Shown here piece after piece: positions 30,001-37,877 of a DNA stretch of 48,949 bases (within the stretch, counting starts at the first letter, position 1; every line of letters begins with the position of its first letter). The translations under genes were made by a program, and so were the position numbers. Below the pieces are notes generated by a model, which saw nothing but the letters and a program-made list of their open reading frames with translations, made no database searches and was not told the DNA's origin. The DNA is from a virus. Location of the stretch: the IMG/VR virus record IMGVR_UViG_3300023210_000055, positions 1-48,949 of that record. One strand, written 5' to 3'.

Positions 30001-33000
30001 AACATCTTAGAAGTCCTCAAACTATTGAGACTAAGACTAAGGCCCCTTTAGATGGGACTCAAATGGCTAAACTATCTTTAGCAAATATAGCACTAGATAA
30101 TAAATATAATATGTTTGATTCTAGTATATCAGGTAAAGAAGTACTTGACTTATACAACAATACTTATGCAGAACGTATAAAAAGATCTAGTGAAGCTCTA
30201 TCTAAAAGATTAGGTATGCCTAGTTATACCGAGGCTGTTAATAATAGAAGTACAATGAGTGCAGAAGCCTTTGGTAAAGCACAATTAGAATTCTTAAAGA
30301 AAGTTAGAGATGAAATTACAAACAGCCTAGATGAAAGAGATCTAGCAGATAATTATTATAACGCTCTAAATATTGAACGTTTAATGCAAGATGTAAATGT
30401 TTATGGATTTGAAGCACCATTATCTTTCCCCCCATTCGCAAAAAGATTTGAAGCTATTTTATTATCTATGTATAAGAATGCAGTACTTAAACAACGTTTC
30501 AACGGTATGAGTGCAGTTCAGGTAGCTGAGTTTGGTTATAATATAGATAATAGATTACAAATTAAACCGCATAAGAATGGTGGAGTGTATGCTGAGGTAG
30601 CACTTCCTTATGAATTAGCAGTGAAGATAGGATTAAAGCCTGGAGAAGTAATTGATGGGTCAGATATATATGATTTATTAGGATACAGGATTCCTACACA
30701 GGGTAAAAACTCTATGCTATCTCTTAAGGTAGTAAAGATATTGCCTGAAAATATGGGAGGTGTTATTATGTTACCTGCAGAAGTTACAACAATGATGGGT
30801 TCTGATTTTGATATAGATAAGATGTATATCTTAATGCCTGAATTATCAAAACAAAAAACTAAAATAGGCGCATTTGATTTACAAAAGTATAATACTAAGA
30901 AATCATTTGATGGATTATCAGATGCCGCATTAACAAATATAATATTTGATATAAGAAATGGTATTATAACATCTAAGCATCATATTGTTGAACAATTAGA
31001 TCCATTAGATTCTCCTACTTATACAAATAAATTAGAAGAGTATGAGTCTAAAGGTATTATTCCTAACTTATCTGGATTTAATAGTACTTCATTTGCTGCA
31101 GATATGTATCTTGAAAAAATTAATAAAGATGCATCAATGCTTATTGGTATATTTTCTTTACATGCTACAGGACATTCGGTTGCACAGCAAGTTAATTTAC
31201 AATTAAAAGAAGGCTATGAGGTAAACATTAAAGGCAATAACAAGAGTGGGCATAGCGCCTTAAATAGAATCTTAGGATTTGATGGGAAGTTTATATCTAG
31301 TTATTTATCGGAAGATCAGAATGAATCTTTAGATAATGCAAAGTACCAAAGAATTGGACGTGTAGGTGTAACAATGTATAATAGTGGTGTAGTAGCGCTT
31401 TTAAATAGATCCGGGTTTAATAATTCAATTACACTAGATTTTATTAATCAGCCTATACTACGAGATTTCTTTGAAAAACGTTACAAGCAGGGGCTTGAAA
31501 TAACTGATTTACAAATAGCTAAGGAAATAGCGGGATCACTTAATTTAGGAGTCGAGTTTGATAATGCTAGAGAAATAGGCGGGGATAAAATATTTACTCC
31601 TTCTGAAAATTATTTATCAGAATCATTAACAGCCAACTTAAACGATCCAGGGGTAGCGAGAAAACAAGTACAAATATTAGCTGACTTTTTAAAGTACAGT
31701 AAAGTAGGAAGAGATCTTGGAATGTTTAATGCAGCAGTATCACCAGAGACTCTTAAAAATATGTCTAGATTAAGTTTTATTGAAAACTATAGTAATAAAG
31801 TTGAATATTTACAAGGACCGCAGTCCTCTCTTAATATAGAACAAACCAATGAAAGAATAGAGGCTTATAGAGTATACGGATTAGATGCGGCTACAGAGTT
31901 TGTATCACAGTTTGTTCCTTATAGTAGACCAGGATTCTCTCAACTTAAACAAGATATAGCATTTGCAACAGGTCAGAGAAATGGAATACTAACTCCTGAA
32001 CTTACTGAAGTTATAAATGGCTTAGGATTATTCTGGGCACTTACTAAAAAGACCTCTCCATTTGGGTCTATGGTTTATGAGAATAATGAATATCTTAAAG
32101 AGTTACTATTTACTAAAGAGAATTCTCTTCTTAAGAATATGGAAAGGGTAAAGACTCAGTACGGTTTACAGAACGATCCTTTCTTAGGAATGTTATTTGG
32201 CCATGAGCAAAACATTAATGTAGATAATTTCTTACAACTGATAGCTTTTAATAATACAACTAAGCTAGGGGTTGACCAATTAAATGCTATTACAGACAGA
32301 TGGTCTGAACTATTAGTTGATCCGAGAGATGAGGTAAGAACTCTAGCTCAGAATTTAGCTAAGTACTCAGTAGTTACATCTGGATTTATGATGGGACCAA
32401 ACTCATTTGTAGATTTAGTGCCTATGTCATATTGGAAAAGTTCAGGATTAACAGATTTCTTCAGAAAAGAAGAAAGAACAATGAGTTATGAAAACTACTT
32501 TGTAGGCGGGGCAGAGCAAATTATAAGAACTATGTTTGCTGATAATGGCTTCTTAATGACTGTAGATAATAAGACAGTAGAAACTTCAGACGCAGTTAGA
32601 CAAAATTATAGTCTAACTAAGAATGAATATTTTATTCATAACGATAATGCGCCACAACTAATTGTAGATCAGGTAGATGGCAGTACAAATAATGTAAATT
32701 ACTTTAAATCTTTTATGGAAGGTAAGTTTAGATTATTTAAAATGCGTTACACTACTGAAACTGGAGCAGTATACCAAGAAATTACTCCACTAGGAGAGCG
32801 CTTCAAACAAGTTGAAATGCAGGCTGATAATATAGAGGTAACTAGTATTAATCCAATGAATACTTTAATACATGAAGCTCCTGTACCTACTGAAATAACT
32901 TTAGATAATATGATTCAGGGAGAAGAAACTAAGTTTAATGATCTTTTCCAGTTAACACCAGATGTAAAGCAAGCGGTTCTAACAAATATGGACCAAATGA

Positions 33001-36000
33001 TTGAACAGTGGTTAATGCAGAACTTTGGTATTCCTGTAAAGAAATATGATAACCTTAAGGAAAAACTTGGAGTAGATGCTATAGGTGTGGCAGATATGTT
33101 AAACAGAGTAGTTAGAGTAGATAACAATAGAGACAGATTTACATTACCTGAAGAGGCGGCACACTTTTTTGTAGAGATGATGGACAACGCTCCAATGCAG
33201 AGACTATTAGATTTAGTTGTTAAAACAAAAACTTACCAGGAAGTACAGAATGACTATAAACATATTTATAATACTCCTGACATGTTTGCAAAAGAGGCGG
33301 CTGGTAAAATTTTAGCTAAGTATATAGTAGGTGAGTATGAAGGAGAGACAGTGGCCGAAGATTATGGAACCGGATTACTAGCTACACTTGCAAAGGTATG
33401 GGATTCTATAAAGAGATTCTTTGGAGGAAGGCGAAGTGAGATCACTAGTTTAAACGAAGAACTAAGTAATATTCTTGGGCCTGCAGCTGATTCTATTATA
33501 AAAGGTATAAACCCAGGCGGTTTAAGCATAGACAACATAGGAGTAAATAAATTTTATGCTCTAAATAAAAGTAATTTAGAATATAGAAATGCTAAAGGAG
33601 AAAAAATAACTCCTTCTGATCTACTTAAGAGAGCAACACAAGCAGCTAGTAGTAAAATACCATACTTAAGACAGTTCACTGAGAAAGATAAAATGGATAA
33701 ACTTATAGATGAATCTAGTAATATTACAGCCCCAACAGAAATTTCTCCATACTATGAAATGGATGGTGTTAAGATGAATAGGGTGAGCAATTTAATGGAA
33801 ATATTCCAAGACCCATTTAAACAACAAGAGATTGCAACAAAAGTAGCAACTAAAAATAAAAATAATAATGATCCATTTAATACTCCTGATAAAGTCCAAG
33901 ATTTATGGGATTTCTTAAGAGATGATATGGGAACTGGTTTACATAGTTTAGTTGAAGGTATTATTAATAAGTCTGACATGGAAGTTATACTAGATGGATT
34001 GCCTAAAGGAAATACAGAAGCGTTTAGAAGTGCAATTCCATCTCTTAGAGAGTGGGTGCGTAGTAAAGAGGCTGCAGGAAGTACTTTACATTCTGAAGTT
34101 ATGGTAGGAGATCCACAGGATTTAATAGCAGGTAGTATTGATGTTATAGAAGTAACATCTAATGGTCAAAAAATTCTTCATGATTTTAAAACTAAAACAC
34201 GTGGTAAGTTTGGTAATATAATGAAAAAGCTACCTCCATTTAAAGGGGCGTTAGCAGGTATACAAAATAATTTACTTAATAAATATCGTATTCAGCTTTC
34301 GCTATATAAACATATTATAGAACAGAAAGGTATTAAGGTGGATAAAATAAATATAGTTCCTATTGAAGCTGGTGTGACTATGACTGAAGCAGGAAAGATT
34401 GTTTTTTCTAATGCAGAAATATCTACATCTACTGCTCCAATAATGACTAAGTTGAATAATCTAGAACCTATTCCTACGAAAACACTTAATAAAATGATTG
34501 AGTTTATTGCCCCTAATCATAATACAATGATGGAGCAAAATGAGTTTAATCAAGTACTTAAAGTATTTGAGAAAGCCAAAGACCAATTAGAAATCAGAAT
34601 TAATGTGTATTCTAAGGAACCAGGAAATAGTGATTACGCTAATAGACTCCAAGAAGTATATAACGAAATGGAAATGCTTAATGAAAAAGAAGGTTTAGTT
34701 CTATTTGTTAAGAGAGCAGTAATGGATTTAAATAATGCGCATAGAAGATTAAATCAATTAAAGAAAGATGATGCATTAAATCCAAAAGTGTTAAGCCAAC
34801 TTTTAACATTTGTAGGTGCCTTTAGTTCTTTAGAGGAGATAACATTAATGGCGCCTTTATTGGCCCAATCAGGCTATGAGAATTTATTAGAAAAATATGT
34901 AATGCCTGCTATAGCTAAGAGAGATCTTATTCTAGAAGATGCTAAAGGATTAAATAGAGCACTTATAGCGGAGAAGTTTGCTAAAACAACTACTAATCCA
35001 GCATATAAAAACAACCCGGAGAAGTTTATGAAAGAGTTAGAAGTTGCAGGAGGAGATATAACATTCTTAGCAAGATTTCTAGCCGCAATGGGAGACTCTA
35101 ATGATCCGTCATTAGCTATGATAGATAAGATGGTTACTATACAAAGAGGTAAAGTAAATAGATTTGAGTATGATTTTGAGCACGGTAAAGGACAATTAAT
35201 GGATGTTATAACTAGCTTAGAAAAACATCAACATGCTAACGGTGTAGCAATTTGGAAGTATAGAGAGTTATATGATTTTATGCTCGAGAATGATAAAGAT
35301 GGTAAGTTAACTGGTTATGTAGTTACTGAATATGTACCAGAATATAGACAAGCCCAAAGAAATTTTATTGAAACTAAAACAGACCAAGGTTATGGTATGA
35401 GTGAGCTTATTTGGAATGAATTCTATGAAGAGGATATACAAAAGAATGGTAATTATAATAAATATTTAAAGACATCACCTGAAGGGTATAAGAGTGAGAA
35501 GTATAAGCAGTTAAATGATATGCAAGAGTCTGACCCTAGAAGAGTTTTCTTTAATTTCTTTGCTTCTAATTATGAAGCAGCTCAAAGTAAATTACCTCAG
35601 TCTTATCAACGAGGGTACATGTTACCATCATTAAGAGCAACAGTAGCTGAAAAAGCATTTATGAATGAAGAACATAGAGGAATATTTATGGGACCTTATA
35701 ATGCTGTTAGAGAGAGGATGGGTGAGCTATTCGGTAAACAAGAAGATAATATTATGTGGGGTGAATATACAGATGCGGTAGGAGATCCTATGAGCTATGT
35801 CCCTATTCATTATTCAACTAGAATAGGAAATGCGGAAGGACAATTAAGCCCATCAGATTTATCTTATGATTTAGGAAGTATGATAAAAATGTATTCTACT
35901 ATGGCGTCAAACTATCAAGAAATGACTGAAGTATTACCTGAACTAGAAATGGCTAAAGAGCTCGTAAGAACTCGTAGAGTTAGAAAACTTAAAGCTGGTA

Positions 36001-37463
36001 TGCCTGTTAAGAATACAATTACAGGTAAAGATGTTACAATATCTGGAGAAGACTCAAGAGCTTGGGGTAGATTAGAAGCTTATTTTGATATGGTAATTTA
36101 TGGTAAACGTAAAAAGCATGAAGGTGTTGTATCATTAAGAGGAAAAGAAATTAATATTGAACAAGTATACGATGCATTATTAAATATGGGAAGTTTAAGA
36201 GTACTTGCAATGAATCATATTGCAGCCGTAGCAAATATTACATTTGGTAGTTTAATGAATGCTATTGAAGCTTTTGCAGGTGAGTATATAACTATGAAAA
36301 ATTGGACAAGAGCTAAAGGAATTTACCTAGGATATACAGCAGCAGATGGTGTTGGGGGTATTGGGATTATAGCAGATACTTTAGCTAGAGCTCCAAAATC
36401 TAAACTAGGACAGATTAATCAATTATTTGATCTGCAACAACACTTTGATGAGTATGGTAGAAGACTTTCTCATAAGAAGATGGGTCTTAGAATGAATACA
36501 GGCGCTTTATACTTTCTGATGTCAGCAGGTGAGCATATGATCCAAAGTCAATTAGGTATTGGAATGATGATTGGTAAAAAATTCGAAACATCTAAAGGAA
36601 CTACTAATTTATGGGATGCTTATTCGGTAGTAGATGGAAAGTTAGTATTAGACCCTGAAGTATCTTCTCAATTTAGTGAAACAGAAAGAATTCTATTTGC
36701 AGAAAAAATACAAGCCGTTTATCAAAGGATGCATGGTATTTATAATGAAAAAGATAAAGCAGCTATACAACAGTATGCGGCAGGTAGATGGGCGTTACAA
36801 TTCCGTAAATGGTTAATACCTGGGTACCTTCGTCGATTTGAAGGGGGAGAAAAATTATTCTACAATAAAGACTCTGATAGAAAAGGCCCTAATTGGAACG
36901 AGAGAAGAGAGGCTTATTCAGAAGGTAATTATGTTACAGCTTTAAAGTTTATAGGTAAATTAGGAAGAGATTTTTATAGATTACAATTTTTTACTTTAAG
37001 TAAGAATTACAAAGATCTTGCGCAATGGCAGCAAGCAAATATAAAACGTTCTATAGGTGAAGTGATGGCATTTCAATTATTAACATTAGCAGGATTTGCC
37101 TTCTTTGGTTCTGAAGATGAGCCAGAAGAAAGATCACGAGGAGATTGGTATGGATTATATACTATGAAGAGAGTACAATCCGAACTTGCATTCTATAATC
37201 CACTAGGAGCTTCATTCTATGAGATCTTAAGAACACCAGCTGCAAATATGACTACACTAGAAGCCTATGCAAAACTAGCAAGACAAATATGGAGTGATGG
37301 TTGGAGTATTGCTTTAGGAGAAGACTATGAAAGATATAAGAGAAAAACAGGACAATACGAGAAAGGAGATCCTAAAATAAACAAATATATTAGGAATGCG
37401 TTACCATTTAAAGAATGGAGTACAGATCCAAAAGATAAAATTAAGTTTTTTGATTTAAAATAG
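21045..37463 (+). CDS. Giant virion RNA polymerase polyprotein with degenerate zincin and PD-(D/E)XK domains
   Basis: A 5472-aa ORF from the first ATG behind the TAA; coding really continues from 20973. Numbered from 21045: helical, Glu/Ala/Lys-rich region about 150-660; a polar linker about 912-1005; a beta-rich part; a zincin-like module with YWEAFR (1814-1819); an RNA polymerase-like core, with ESAIKIG near 2957 as candidate lysine-bearing barrel and D3254-F-D-I-D3258 as metal-binding loop of the other barrel, the order known for single-chain two-barrel polymerases; a second zincin-like site EEAAH (4036-4040); a PD-(D/E)XK nuclease with H4300, D4366 and D4380-F-K4382; and a long helical C-terminus (QRMHGIYNEKDKAAI, FRKWLIPGYLRR). 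It would be packaged, ejected and transcribe early genes. Much larger than the roughly 2200-aa polymerase of Cellulophaga phage phi14:2 (from memory). Confidence 0.85.
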   Translation: MLDKLGIGLDARNLRETAAKHIAGKSAAKAYNMNYVNLVFDIAQSALFFKGVGRSTRAGLFGHSKTAKGAQNAILKNPKLPKTRFGKVLAATPRARHWAFWSATEGVEEMWNFVSMQEGIHYGDVLAGNTGWENRDFIDGSFADRLNRYANDGEMWTAAFMGAIGGGIFTGVSSAKNAKAQKAKDAEAIKEINNRVDVLRESLKKRQKAEQRGDTNGMKEQDELMALGLALNAARAGTTDLLVDMLADPIYEELLGEYGVTGDEVASNRKALTDLILKTEKKFNSYVNRITGKKYSYGVANALTNMDMAVDIYQNLVNAVDEQINNLDESDAFTQQQFAIGPNTKKRYELKAKREAIQAQIDQLTYARQQAATESTNPDTEATESNKEALETMQFLDQLIEKATQIQSETEQESAALAKDSQESYDAKAFEAENKFLNEVNTDSKAYLEQRKGQFELNRDAAWTALQDMLNGKREDNAKVEQAFAEETEKDRVKRIIAEGREEVASSAASRAEEAINNGIKQDFRDLLNENPNITEQQIKEFFAEFMNNPVIAEYANKVIDLFISHETKKAYADIVEEMRAEAAEVSKEISEDINKSFVEMHEELFNPKLSRKEQARRVKIEQEQRENKAEWNKSMYGEKESQDFLITELFDNMTKHVTVVWGDKVGMLYMDTESNELIFREGETNKEYIITQEQDNKVFRNSKGQFTNGPTLGYLDMLMLRDANLDISIQADGKTFNINGEFYNNLNSEPSSAIEYDSEANVVSVTLTRWDGKKITFTSPSVTYEIADVIETLEAVKRTRFTELVQDDFMIVEYQGNEYILSYGQTDLFTQGLIARDENGNVLTGELNEAVLRSGNIQLTNKLQETVNNLKTTYNEISTTQPDATGRITKGIIQQDQMGESKTSELAQKQQEAEAIAAGTTSNATPAVEQTTESLEDQTVLTENTKQKVEENDITIDDLDTSTEAMGGWNQVEQSPVSQNEEKLEVVEATSGKESGQTAQEQSEVIIIEDNPTTINMRALQKTYPQGWNPQFFATMTQFGEYQNVVDSNGNLIEILESPTGKASNLVFLDELTGPQLEALENNDPNYLKLYVFKPLLNEAGKVKKEGTKVLETEELVQFQMKRGNKIGPAVRVQIKDDAVKVSDVFDTKLLNSPELGVGTKVILRIEKNWPYFTPVKAGQGIVTIRLASNPDIILSQLSSSQKAIGTNGVLRQQITKFIRENPGKADIKATIAGKTAGYFMNLKHDGKSIQQPLSVLGEDILLGVDLGGQGINWNNTNENNFESEYTEPGRVYVQIKSANGIGHPVRLQTSRLTDEAARNILDTLTSNQFTAEEKGLLVEQLVYIPRGNNADAQFKLGNKTSKTFAAKFDVTMDNFVIKFPFRGKVIGIQYNMEGREGNTRNNLQSALEGGEFLYKEYDEQGNLVPQEGDIVATNDMSAKRNTLRSSNSLELAPTEIRDALIEHLKTKVYNIQKHKINSTDSYLSPLREQAFSDYNSFLKEMNILTTDIPGKGQQRISHSRLFVEVEPTAFTPAESVMPAALSDSLVLTPVPENSEDDFVIESSSDTSFGDIIGDTIQQTSEIKADIEASPQDLKDLGIETTYAESSEEIQDLINEGWEEIGTTEDGFPKFSRKIKPTPQTSEVEVVTYKGTKYSVDFNVGSGTITNLKTGKVLEGGVTSPVGQAVVDLAIDQQDSTQPTSEESTGGTMTVTTPLTAETYVDGTAGKQVIVGVDPTKDDDFDVKLREYEQVGPGYDLMTETEKSWVLDRFGEEALDVVNRVKYMTLDWGRQAWGYYHNGLMTVAEGALAGTAYWEAFRRIYDLHLTEDEKSSIEMEMLEKMGISQRLEGARKTLKFFESFSSSMTSISIDNPQLNEVSVSLDLDLGGLNITLDRNKMATYDRVDVIEKLTAQIQKLEDNDIETRLAEAFKDYQLTENAEGFGGAVKRFFRDLWYAIKNMLGSRSEIEYLFRDLNNREFTQYTAAEAKTLSEVRTPKLRAKRGYNTDQSKEIVNNINYKLAQALKAKYKETETPGAWRDALTQPNELKGAYESIRQAWETTGKKLSESEDTNTKNKGNNAINVTKPDVWYDVVDEYGNVASPGFMSLAVRGLRSQFGIKYKIKKGGEINYNNPEIEEALTEEQVETIEATESTERIFGQNFFNSPVKQTLAKEIKFELGFIVERDAKGAVVHGKVLGFPQFMAFDEIYAYLSVNLANSPQGKVIAKLEKLAENGLPMMDQVVRIYQEATPQWKNKFVSHFNKQNIRFETVIYQKDGTAKIVETNRNGLENQIIRKWVDTRDQTAIYSPTTGKEDALSAPAIDKLKELYDTTTRLSREGATKKDYLRAFKNTLDYAGLKLSPETYMGLFNDETRTVRDLNSYMVGNSSFEHIMKTLMQFNNPYLKGTSETGALKRLAGLESKYRIDSYAASFLGGNRKPIYSINLNTYDSKTTLELRSDETYRQAILNRFRDVFYSPSENNRHLILNMLLNDEQMRNNFQLSTFDVIRESANAGKISAYDEMDQALSAVTRFIMFYNSGLNYSKFNTGTKGDKNQSKYITLPKIGPRSKYWRSNSLGQDGYVQTAVSLLQPALMGELARISKVNKQLFGPNPISLDEQTQYVHYEKVKGDNKGAGLRFVQFPSLNTEKFFTPEGRLRENETIELTAEQTVLMNTHLERYVVKEMESTIETLVNAGVVNRKPNGVYENELLPSQAYEGKTTAETGILPALQEFAINDLVYKPYINTTFGPDLAYYKSDAQGNPFIEFGKRAYQSITPGIDAVYNQENQYGLPSHFLHAILADVMVNSEDHIYKILIDAKVDSKTAKRIAAGYLRVNSTDAQGYTTLDFHRKQMESDGSWTQEHIDAYDKYWSKGLMGDAKSRVLLLDPRKTYYFGERIQIDSQGNENIVWEQIKHSTIPLIREFTEQFKEDPGNRKVTLNQLRIRMEDTKRPIDMVNFESAIKIGATGILDLAEQDLNQIAVNKLETKHLRSPQTIETKTKAPLDGTQMAKLSLANIALDNKYNMFDSSISGKEVLDLYNNTYAERIKRSSEALSKRLGMPSYTEAVNNRSTMSAEAFGKAQLEFLKKVRDEITNSLDERDLADNYYNALNIERLMQDVNVYGFEAPLSFPPFAKRFEAILLSMYKNAVLKQRFNGMSAVQVAEFGYNIDNRLQIKPHKNGGVYAEVALPYELAVKIGLKPGEVIDGSDIYDLLGYRIPTQGKNSMLSLKVVKILPENMGGVIMLPAEVTTMMGSDFDIDKMYILMPELSKQKTKIGAFDLQKYNTKKSFDGLSDAALTNIIFDIRNGIITSKHHIVEQLDPLDSPTYTNKLEEYESKGIIPNLSGFNSTSFAADMYLEKINKDASMLIGIFSLHATGHSVAQQVNLQLKEGYEVNIKGNNKSGHSALNRILGFDGKFISSYLSEDQNESLDNAKYQRIGRVGVTMYNSGVVALLNRSGFNNSITLDFINQPILRDFFEKRYKQGLEITDLQIAKEIAGSLNLGVEFDNAREIGGDKIFTPSENYLSESLTANLNDPGVARKQVQILADFLKYSKVGRDLGMFNAAVSPETLKNMSRLSFIENYSNKVEYLQGPQSSLNIEQTNERIEAYRVYGLDAATEFVSQFVPYSRPGFSQLKQDIAFATGQRNGILTPELTEVINGLGLFWALTKKTSPFGSMVYENNEYLKELLFTKENSLLKNMERVKTQYGLQNDPFLGMLFGHEQNINVDNFLQLIAFNNTTKLGVDQLNAITDRWSELLVDPRDEVRTLAQNLAKYSVVTSGFMMGPNSFVDLVPMSYWKSSGLTDFFRKEERTMSYENYFVGGAEQIIRTMFADNGFLMTVDNKTVETSDAVRQNYSLTKNEYFIHNDNAPQLIVDQVDGSTNNVNYFKSFMEGKFRLFKMRYTTETGAVYQEITPLGERFKQVEMQADNIEVTSINPMNTLIHEAPVPTEITLDNMIQGEETKFNDLFQLTPDVKQAVLTNMDQMIEQWLMQNFGIPVKKYDNLKEKLGVDAIGVADMLNRVVRVDNNRDRFTLPEEAAHFFVEMMDNAPMQRLLDLVVKTKTYQEVQNDYKHIYNTPDMFAKEAAGKILAKYIVGEYEGETVAEDYGTGLLATLAKVWDSIKRFFGGRRSEITSLNEELSNILGPAADSIIKGINPGGLSIDNIGVNKFYALNKSNLEYRNAKGEKITPSDLLKRATQAASSKIPYLRQFTEKDKMDKLIDESSNITAPTEISPYYEMDGVKMNRVSNLMEIFQDPFKQQEIATKVATKNKNNNDPFNTPDKVQDLWDFLRDDMGTGLHSLVEGIINKSDMEVILDGLPKGNTEAFRSAIPSLREWVRSKEAAGSTLHSEVMVGDPQDLIAGSIDVIEVTSNGQKILHDFKTKTRGKFGNIMKKLPPFKGALAGIQNNLLNKYRIQLSLYKHIIEQKGIKVDKINIVPIEAGVTMTEAGKIVFSNAEISTSTAPIMTKLNNLEPIPTKTLNKMIEFIAPNHNTMMEQNEFNQVLKVFEKAKDQLEIRINVYSKEPGNSDYANRLQEVYNEMEMLNEKEGLVLFVKRAVMDLNNAHRRLNQLKKDDALNPKVLSQLLTFVGAFSSLEEITLMAPLLAQSGYENLLEKYVMPAIAKRDLILEDAKGLNRALIAEKFAKTTTNPAYKNNPEKFMKELEVAGGDITFLARFLAAMGDSNDPSLAMIDKMVTIQRGKVNRFEYDFEHGKGQLMDVITSLEKHQHANGVAIWKYRELYDFMLENDKDGKLTGYVVTEYVPEYRQAQRNFIETKTDQGYGMSELIWNEFYEEDIQKNGNYNKYLKTSPEGYKSEKYKQLNDMQESDPRRVFFNFFASNYEAAQSKLPQSYQRGYMLPSLRATVAEKAFMNEEHRGIFMGPYNAVRERMGELFGKQEDNIMWGEYTDAVGDPMSYVPIHYSTRIGNAEGQLSPSDLSYDLGSMIKMYSTMASNYQEMTEVLPELEMAKELVRTRRVRKLKAGMPVKNTITGKDVTISGEDSRAWGRLEAYFDMVIYGKRKKHEGVVSLRGKEINIEQVYDALLNMGSLRVLAMNHIAAVANITFGSLMNAIEAFAGEYITMKNWTRAKGIYLGYTAADGVGGIGIIADTLARAPKSKLGQINQLFDLQQHFDEYGRRLSHKKMGLRMNTGALYFLMSAGEHMIQSQLGIGMMIGKKFETSKGTTNLWDAYSVVDGKLVLDPEVSSQFSETERILFAEKIQAVYQRMHGIYNEKDKAAIQQYAAGRWALQFRKWLIPGYLRRFEGGEKLFYNKDSDRKGPNWNERREAYSEGNYVTALKFIGKLGRDFYRLQFFTLSKNYKDLAQWQQANIKRSIGEVMAFQLLTLAGFAFFGSEDEPEERSRGDWYGLYTMKRVQSELAFYNPLGASFYEILRTPAANMTTLEAYAKLARQIWSDGWSIALGEDYERYKRKTGQYEKGDPKINKYIRNALPFKEWSTDPKDKIKFFDLK

Positions 37464-37468
37464 AATTA

Positions 37469-37864
37469 ATGAGTGAAGACAATTTTGATAATTATTTTTA
37501 TGATAGTGATGATCCGGAATTAGATATGTTATCCGAGGAACAGCGGTTAGAAATTAAACATCAATCTATGGAAAATACATATACTTTAATAACAAATAAT
37601 TATGATTTTGAAGTATTTCCTAATAAGTTATTCTGGCTTTTAACTGACTATGATGCATTAACAGTTTTTGATGTACTAATAGATTATTATTCTCATGAAG
37701 ATAGAGAGCAATATGAAAAATGCGCTCTACTTAAAAAAATCAAAGAGAGACATAAGCGTCACAACAAAGCCTCAGGTGCTACAAAAAGGGGAATGTTCAC
37801 TTATCAGTTGGGAATATCTAACGAGGATTATGATGGAGAAGACCCACCAACTAGCGCAAGCTAG
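37469..37864 (+). CDS. Small acidic protein, unknown
   Basis: A 131-aa protein, 5 nt after the giant ORF. The N-terminal 30 residues are very acidic (NFDNYFYDSDDPELDMLSEE). The middle is helical with aromatic residues (NKLFWLLTDYDALTVFDVL), followed by a basic stretch (KKIKERHKRHNKASGATKRG) and an acidic tail. It ends in TAG within the hairpin shared with the convergent gene and overlaps that gene by 14 nt. I recognise no family. Being last in the virion transcript it may be an assembly or regulatory factor, but nothing in the sequence shows which. Confidence 0.65.
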   Translation: MSEDNFDNYFYDSDDPELDMLSEEQRLEIKHQSMENTYTLITNNYDFEVFPNKLFWLLTDYDALTVFDVLIDYYSHEDREQYEKCALLKKIKERHKRHNKASGATKRGMFTYQLGISNEDYDGEDPPTSAS

Positions 37865-37877
37865 GTGGTAGATCTTC
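37838..37877. terminator. Convergent hairpin with GCAA loop (likely bidirectional terminator)
   Basis: Two 18-nt arms (37838-37855 and 37860-37877) pair at 15 positions around a GCAA loop (37856-37859). Two of the three mismatches become G-U pairs in the minus-strand RNA. The arms contain the TAG stops of both convergent genes (minus stop at 37851-37853, plus stop at 37862-37864). The junction of two opposing operons is where a bidirectional terminator is expected; no long T-tract follows on either side, so efficiency is uncertain. Confidence 0.65.

Noticed and set aside
22442-33979. Several minus-strand ORFs up to 142 codons under the giant gene
   Set aside because: Products are Ser/Leu/Ile-rich translations of the opposite strand of a conserved-looking frame, without start signals or family resemblance.
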